Of a stretch of 34,859 bases of DNA, positions 30,018 through 34,859 are shown one piece after another; positions within the stretch are counted from its first letter, which is position 1; each line of letters begins with the position of its first letter. Origin of the DNA: an uncultured Oscillospiraceae bacterium (GTDB lineage: Bacteria > Bacillota > Clostridia > Oscillospirales > Oscillospiraceae); assembly GCA_944386975.1 (NCBI GenBank), contig CALXDC010000030.1, positions 1 to 34,859 of the forward strand. Reading direction: 5' to 3'. The position numbers and the translations under genes are program-made. The notes under the pieces were generated by a model. The model was not told the DNA's origin and did not search any database. It saw only the letters and a list, made by a program, of their open reading frames with translations.

Positions 30018-30047
30018 ATTTTACAGACAACCCCCGCGGCTTGTCAA
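30018..30047 (-). promoter_or_regulatory. Promoter of the pyr operon
   Basis: TTGACA (30047-30042), 18 bp, TAAAAT (30023-30018) on the minus strand. Transcription would start near 30011, giving a leader of about 230 nt before pyrF. Confidence 0.8.
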
Positions 30048-30143
30048 CCGGTAAGTTCCCCAAAAACAGCCCGCGCATTTTGCCTCTTTTGCCGGTTTCT
30101 GTCGAAATTGCAGGGAGGGGCCGCCGCCCCTCCGGCGGCCTTG

Positions 30144-31406
30144 TCAGAGGGGCAGCGTGACGGTGATGGTGAGGACCGCACCGTCAGGGCACTCCGCCCG
30201 GATCTTCCCCCGGTGGGTCTTTACAATGCTGCGCGCAATGGAGAGGCCCAGTCCGTAGCCGCCGGTCTGGCTGCTGCGGGACTGGTCCCCCCGGTAGAAC
30301 CGGTCGAAGAGGTGACTGAGCTTCTCCTGCTCCACCGGCCGGTCTGTGGTGTTGGACACGGTCAGCGCCGCGTTCCTCCCCTGCTTCTCCAGCCCCAGGG
30401 ACAGCCGTCCTCCGGCGGGGGAATACTTCAGGGCGTTGTCCAGCAGGATGGACACCAGCTGGCGGATGGCCTTCTCGTCTCCGGTAAAGGAGAGCATGGG
30501 CTGGATGCGGAAAACAAGCTCCTTTTCCTGCTGCTTGACCGGCGCCCGGAAGGCGGCGGCCATCTCCTCCACCACATCGGAGAGGGGAAACGCAATCCGC
30601 TGGAGCTTGGGCTGGTCCTCCTCCATCCGGGAGAGGTAGATGAGGTCGTTGGTGAGCCCCGTCAGCCGCTGGGTCTGGCGGCGGATGTCGGCCAGCCATT
30701 GATTCTCTCCGCACTCCATCTCCGCAAGATCCGCGTCGGCGCTGATAATAGTCATGGGCGTTTTCAGCTCATGGCCGGCGTCGGTGATGAACCGCTTCTG
30801 CTTTTCATAGCTCTCCGCCACAGGGCGAACAATCCGGCTGGACAGAACAAGCAGCAGCACCAATACCGCCCCCAGCCCCACCGCGGCCAGGAGGAGGCTG
30901 GCCAGCAGGGTGGTGCGGAAATTGGAGAGGGCGCGGCTGCAATCCAGAAACACGATCTGCACGGCGTCTTCGCTGTCGGTGCGGAGGAAGCGATAGCCCT
31001 CCCAAAAGCCGCTGCGCTTCCCGGAGGCGGCCACGCTCCGGCCGTACTCCGCAGCCACCGTCTCGTCCACGGCGGCGATCTGGCGGGTGTCGGTGGCGGT
31101 CACCCGGCCGTCGGCATCCATCTGCACCGAGAAAAACCGGGACTCATAGGGGGTCTCCGGGGAGAAGATCCGCCGGTGGGTCTGGTCTGTCTCCCACGTC
31201 CAGGGCGGCGGCGCCTCCTCCTTGGGAAGGGGCTGCCCCTGGGGAAAGACGCCCCGGTTTTCACTGAGGAGGGAGAGGATGGCGTCGGCGTCGGACACCA
31301 CCTTCTGATAGCTCATGCAGTTGACTCCGCCCAGGATCACCAGCAGCACCGCCGTCAGGGACGCCATGCACACGGCGATAAGCTTGCGACGCAGCCGCTT
31401 GATCAT
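30144..31406 (-). CDS. Sensor histidine kinase
   Basis: A 420-residue membrane histidine kinase. TM1 is at about residues 10-30 and TM2 at about 166-190, enclosing an extracytoplasmic sensor region of about 135 residues that I cannot match to a known ligand domain. The HisKA domain carries the phospho-acceptor H212 (DAGHELKTPMT), and the ATPase domain shows the N box (DNALKYSPAGG) and G boxes near the C-terminus (GYGLGLSIA). The start at 31406 is fixed by the ATGA overlap with the response-regulator gene; a longer open frame to 31508 only shadows that gene. It forms a pair with the OmpR-type regulator. The signal is unknown. Confidence 0.92.
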   Translation of the reverse strand: MIKRLRRKLIAVCMASLTAVLLVILGGVNCMSYQKVVSDADAILSLLSENRGVFPQGQPLPKEEAPPPWTWETDQTHRRIFSPETPYESRFFSVQMDADGRVTATDTRQIAAVDETVAAEYGRSVAASGKRSGFWEGYRFLRTDSEDAVQIVFLDCSRALSNFRTTLLASLLLAAVGLGAVLVLLLVLSSRIVRPVAESYEKQKRFITDAGHELKTPMTIISADADLAEMECGENQWLADIRRQTQRLTGLTNDLIYLSRMEEDQPKLQRIAFPLSDVVEEMAAAFRAPVKQQEKELVFRIQPMLSFTGDEKAIRQLVSILLDNALKYSPAGGRLSLGLEKQGRNAALTVSNTTDRPVEQEKLSHLFDRFYRGDQSRSSQTGGYGLGLSIARSIVKTHRGKIRAECPDGAVLTITVTLPL

Positions 31407-32080
31407 ACCCGCTCCTCCAGGGAGTACCCTACGTTCCGGGTGGCCCTGATCTGAATGTCCGCCTGAAGAGCCGCCAGTTTCTTTCTCAGGTAGGAGATAT
31501 ACACCCACACCACGTTCAGCTCCACGTCGCTGTCATAGCCCCAGATCCGCTCCAGAAACCGCTCGGCGGGAATGATCTGCCGGGGATTGCGCAGCAGCAG
31601 CTCCATCATCTGATACTCCTTGTTGGCCAGGCGGTAGCTGCCCTGGGGGGAGGAGAGCTCAAAGGTGGCCTGATCCAGTGCGATATTACCGAAGGTGAGG
31701 CGGCTGGTGACCTGGCCCCCGGCCTGGCTGCGGGTCATGGCGCGGATGCGGGCCATGAGCTCCGCCGTGGAAAAAGGCTTGGTAAGGTAGTCGTTGGCCC
31801 CCATGTCCAGACCGGCCACCTTGTCCTCCACCTCCGACCTGGCGGTGAGCAGCAGCACCGGCACGGGGTCCCCCCGCTCCCGCAGCCGCCGCAGCACCTC
31901 CAGGCCGTCCAGCTTCGGCATCATGATGTCCAGAATCACGCCGTCGTAGTTTCCCGTCTCCAGGTAGGCCAGGGCCTCCTCCCCGTCGTATACCGCGTCG
32001 GCGGCATAGTTGTTCTTTTCCAGCAGGGCTACCACAGCCCGGGACAGGGAGCGCTCGTCCTCGGCCAGTAAAATACGCAT
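31403..32080 (-). CDS. OmpR/PhoB-family response regulator
   Basis: A 225-residue two-component regulator. The receiver domain has the acidic pair AEDE near residues 6-9, the phosphorylation site D51 (GVILDIMMP) and K101-type TKPFS. The C-terminal winged helix shows RLANKEYQMMELLLRNP and ends NVGYSLEERV. An ATG at 32086 is in frame, but AAGG is best spaced for the one at 32080, so I use that. The neighbouring kinase is its partner. Targets are unknown, and no direct-repeat operator is obvious next to the gene. Confidence 0.93.
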   Translation of the reverse strand: MRILLAEDERSLSRAVVALLEKNNYAADAVYDGEEALAYLETGNYDGVILDIMMPKLDGLEVLRRLRERGDPVPVLLLTARSEVEDKVAGLDMGANDYLTKPFSTAELMARIRAMTRSQAGGQVTSRLTFGNIALDQATFELSSPQGSYRLANKEYQMMELLLRNPRQIIPAERFLERIWGYDSDVELNVVWVYISYLRKKLAALQADIQIRATRNVGYSLEERV

Positions 32081-32245
32081 GGGCATACCTTCTCTCTTCC
32101 GTGTCTTTGTCCTGCAATCAGCATATCCGCCCCGCCTTAAGCCCAGTTAAAAGGAGCCGGTTTCCACTTCCGCAAAAAGCCCCGCAGATCGTCCGCATTG
32201 TGCGCCCCCGGCCCCATACCGGGTCAGCCGCGTCAGGCGGCGGCC

Positions 32246-34612
32246 TCACAGCCATCCGCCCTCCTCCAGCTGACGGATCAGGCTGGCAGCCTGTTGGTAG
32301 TAGGACGAATCGTCAGCGCCGGTCATTTTCTTTCCTGCGGTCTCAAACTCCTCCAGAGCCCGCTGATACTCCCGCTCCGACGGGTCCTTGCGGTCCTCCA
32401 CCGCAATCAGGAGCACAGAGCGCAGCGCATGGGGCACATAGTCCCGGGGAAAGGCAGCCTCATACGCCGCAAGCGCCTGCTCCGCCGCCTGGTAGTCGCC
32501 TTGTTCGTAATAGACGGAGTAGAGATTGGTGTAGAGGTAGTCTTTGACCACCCCCTGCTCGATCACCAACGCAAAGCATTCGGCGGCTTTTTCCAGATAA
32601 TCGTCGGGAACGCCGGGGTCCGTATGGTAGGCCTCAAAGTACGCCAGGGCCAGCATCTCCCAGAGGGTGCTGTCATAGCGAAGGCCGTAGGCAGTGATGC
32701 CGCCGGCCAGCAGCGCCGCCTCTTTTGTGGCAGGCGTCGCAATGGGCGAGGAGCCAGTTCGGGCCAAACCGGAGCATTCCCGGTAGACCTCCGCCAGAGA
32801 GCGCAGCGCCCGTTTCTGCAAGGCGGGATCCTCCGTCCGATCCAAAACAGATTGAAACCCATCCTCCGCCTCCAGATAGTCCCCTTTGGCGAAAGACACC
32901 TCCGCTTGGACATACTCCAGCACATCGCCTTCCGCCCCCGCCTCTGTCATCCGCTCCAACACCTCATCCGCCCCGTCGAGATCTCCCAACCGTCCCAGGC
33001 AAACCGCATAATCCCGCATAGCAGAGGCCGTGATGTCGCCCCCTGCCGTACTCAACCGGAAAAACGAGGCGGCCGCGGCATATTCCCCGGTTTCAAAGTA
33101 GGCGGCTCCCAGAATTTCGCTGAGCTGATTCTGCACAGACAGGTCGTAAGCCTTTCCCATGGCCAGCTCATCTTCAATATAGGCGGTACAGCCCTCATAG
33201 TCTCCGCCGCAATAGAGGGCGTAGGCATAGGCCGTGCAGGCCGCCGGGTCCTCCGGAAACAGCTCCTGCGCCTCCAGCAGCAGGGCTTTTGCCCGCTCTG
33301 CGTCTGTTTCGCAGAGTTCCTTCCCCTCCTGCACCAGCTGCTGGTAGGTCTCCGCCGCCCTCTGCCGGTGCTGCCAATAAAATGCCGCTCCGGCGGCGGC
33401 CGCCACACAACAGAGCAGCGCTGCTGCGCACCGCTGCCACAGGGCCCGTTTTTTTCGGGGCCTCCCTCCGTCCTGCCTCTTCTCCTCTTCCCTCTCCGTC
33501 CACACGGTCTGTGCCTCGGACAGCGGGTCTTTCCGTTCAAGAACGCCCTCCGTCTCCGGGCCGGCGTCAAAGGAACCTCCCCCCATCTCCTCCGCTCCAG
33601 CCCCTTCCCCATCCGGGGAAGCGGACGCCACCACATAGCGATTTTCCGCCAGGATCAATTCGTCTCCATCCGGATAGATGAGTGCCGCATCCTCCTGATC
33701 ATAGCAGATGGCCTCCAATTCCCGCCGCATCTGTGCCGGGCTGGAGTAGCGCTCCTTCGGATCGTAAGCGCAGGCCTTGAGGACAATCTCTCCCAGACGG
33801 CCCTCCCCATAAAACGGCGGCGGAATCGTTTCGCCCCCCAGTCTTCTGGCCAGCGCCTCCTCCCGGCTTTGCGGCGTAATGGGCTGCGGCGCAGGAGGCA
33901 GAAAGGGCGTCCGGTTCTTATTCAACAGCCGGTAGAGCACGATCCCCAGGGAGTAAATGTCCACGCTGAAGCCGTACTCCGTTCCCCGGTACACCTCCGG
34001 CGCCATGTAGTGATAGGTGCCTTTTCGGGAGAGGCCGGAGGCGGTCCGCTCAATGGTTCTTGCTATGCCGAAATCCCCCAGTTTGAAATCTCCGTTGTCG
34101 GACACAAAAATATTTTCCGGCTTGATGTCCCGGTGAATGACATTGTACTTCTGGCACAGCTCCAGAGCACGGCACAGATCAATGCCCAGGCGGATGATAT
34201 CCCGCCGGGCAAAGGGATGTTGGTAGGCGTAGGGCAGCAGGGGGTGCAGCAACTCCATCCGAATCAGGATCTCCCATCCGATCTCCCCCTGACGCCGGAT
34301 CACCATATGGTCCTCATAGCCCACTACATTGGCCGTTCCCTTCAGGCGGGCCATGATGGCAAACTCCCGGACAATATCCTCCACCATGCCGTAAAAATAC
34401 CGCTCCGCCTGGGATTTGGTCATTCCCTCCTCCAGAACGGCCCGAACCTCCTCCTGACTTTGGGGCACAGTGATCACCTTCAGCGCCGCCCGGTAGACCT
34501 GTCCAAAATCCGTCCGCTGGATCTCATAGACTGTGCCAAATCCACCTTTTCCAAGTTGTCGTACAATCGTCCAGCTGCCAAACACTGTGGCGCCAATGGT
34601 GTTGATTCCCAT
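32246..34612 (-). CDS. Transmembrane Ser/Thr protein kinase with TPR-like repeats
   Basis: A 788-residue Hanks-type kinase. Residues about 13-305 are the kinase domain: glycine loop GKGGFGTVY (21-29), K45, HRDIKPEN (H160-N167, with catalytic D162), DFG (180-182) and APE (204-206); all key residues are intact, so it should be active. A charged linker (about 310-390) leads to one membrane helix (394-413) and a helical tail of about 370 residues with repeated A/Y/L patterns such as AYFETGEYAAAASFF, which read as TPR-like repeats outside the cell. Most Gram-positive PrkC-type kinases carry PASTA domains instead, and no PASTA domain is seen. A GGGGGG-rich site lies 4 nt before the ATG. There is no phosphatase gene beside it in this window. 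Confidence 0.9.
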   Translation of the reverse strand: MGINTIGATVFGSWTIVRQLGKGGFGTVYEIQRTDFGQVYRAALKVITVPQSQEEVRAVLEEGMTKSQAERYFYGMVEDIVREFAIMARLKGTANVVGYEDHMVIRRQGEIGWEILIRMELLHPLLPYAYQHPFARRDIIRLGIDLCRALELCQKYNVIHRDIKPENIFVSDNGDFKLGDFGIARTIERTASGLSRKGTYHYMAPEVYRGTEYGFSVDIYSLGIVLYRLLNKNRTPFLPPAPQPITPQSREEALARRLGGETIPPPFYGEGRLGEIVLKACAYDPKERYSSPAQMRRELEAICYDQEDAALIYPDGDELILAENRYVVASASPDGEGAGAEEMGGGSFDAGPETEGVLERKDPLSEAQTVWTEREEEKRQDGGRPRKKRALWQRCAAALLCCVAAAAGAAFYWQHRQRAAETYQQLVQEGKELCETDAERAKALLLEAQELFPEDPAACTAYAYALYCGGDYEGCTAYIEDELAMGKAYDLSVQNQLSEILGAAYFETGEYAAAASFFRLSTAGGDITASAMRDYAVCLGRLGDLDGADEVLERMTEAGAEGDVLEYVQAEVSFAKGDYLEAEDGFQSVLDRTEDPALQKRALRSLAEVYRECSGLARTGSSPIATPATKEAALLAGGITAYGLRYDSTLWEMLALAYFEAYHTDPGVPDDYLEKAAECFALVIEQGVVKDYLYTNLYSVYYEQGDYQAAEQALAAYEAAFPRDYVPHALRSVLLIAVEDRKDPSEREYQRALEEFETAGKKMTGADDSSYYQQAASLIRQLEEGGWL

Positions 34613-34690
34613 TTTGCCCCCCTCGGTCTGTCGGGAAAATCCAGCTGTCTGTGCATCCCGGGCATAAATCTGTCTTTTTCCGGTATTTCC

Positions 34691-34720
34691 ATATTATTTA
34701 GTGTACCTTGATTTTTCCAA
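34691..34720 (-). promoter_or_regulatory. Possible promoter of the Ser/Thr kinase gene
   Basis: On the minus strand TTGGAA (34720-34715), 18 bp, TAATAT (34696-34691), about 80 bp before the ATG, in an AT-rich region. Confidence 0.4.
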
Positions 34721-34796
34721 AAAGTACAGAACTTTATTTCCCTCCATCGCCGACAACGCCGCTGCCTGACTGCCAAATTTCTATACACAACAAGAA

Positions 34797-34829
34797 GAGG
34801 ACCGGGAGCGCTGCTCCCGGTCCTCCTGT
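34797..34829. terminator. Hairpin terminator at right edge
   Basis: GAGGACCGGGAGC (34797-34809) pairs exactly with 34813-34825 across a 3-nt loop. T-rich sequence follows on both strands but no clean run. The gene it serves is probably just beyond the window. Confidence 0.65.
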
Positions 34830-34859
34830 TGCTTTTCTGATACGGGGACTTCGTCCCTC

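Noticed and set aside
1-34859. CRISPR arrays, tRNA or rRNA genes
   Set aside because: I saw no regularly spaced long repeats and no tRNA- or rRNA-like sequence on reading; a covariance-model search would be needed to exclude small structured RNAs.

Overview
The window looks like chromosome from a GC-rich, Gram-positive anaerobe of the class Clostridia, most likely an Oscillospiraceae-type gut bacterium. The reasons are strong AGGAGG-type ribosome-binding sites, a SCIFF peptide with its radical-SAM maturase, S-layer-homology (SLH) proteins, a FeoA-FeoB fusion and tightly packed short operons. There is no rRNA or tRNA gene to fix the taxonomy, so the placement is an inference. I find 30 convincing protein genes, one leader-peptide ORF, and no CRISPR array, transposase or tRNA.

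Layout. 1-370 is non-coding. 371-5837 carries housekeeping genes: a 2-hydroxyacid dehydrogenase overlapping a large FAD oxidoreductase, a membrane HtrA protease, a GlmU-type nucleotidyltransferase and a small DUF1294 membrane protein. 5838-18745 is the unusual part. Two convergent SLH protein genes (6167-8791 and 18270-15706), each followed by a convergent copy of an unknown 180-residue gene, form inverted-repeat arms of about 3.4 kb. The arms flank a 5.3 kb core holding a sodium:solute symporter, a lone tyrosine recombinase, BirA and a two-gene chromate-type transporter. By eye the first 755 bp of the two SLH genes are identical, synonymous sites included, while the rest has diverged. That pattern suggests ongoing inversion or gene conversion, and inversion would exchange the variable SLH C-termini between two different upstream regions.

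18746-25240 holds a PLP decarboxylase-like gene, the SCIFF maturase and its 48-residue SCIFF precursor (one transcription unit with an internal hairpin), FeoAB and a cell-wall amidase. 25315-26979 holds an ArsC/Spx-like protein, a small Smr protein, and an overlapping Nudix hydrolase plus TudS-type (DUF523) pair.

27043-30047 is a pyrimidine operon, pyrF-pyrE-pyrB-pyrI. Its leader encodes a 40-residue peptide with a U-rich stretch and ends in an intrinsic terminator that overlaps the end of the peptide ORF. This is the architecture of the enterobacterial pyrL (UTP-sensed) attenuator, unexpected in a Firmicute, where PyrR control is the usual solution. 30144-32080 is an OmpR-type two-component system, and 32246-34612 encodes a transmembrane Ser/Thr kinase with C-terminal TPR-like repeats.

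The best candidates for something new are the inverted SLH cassette with its embedded recombinase and the pyrL-like leader.
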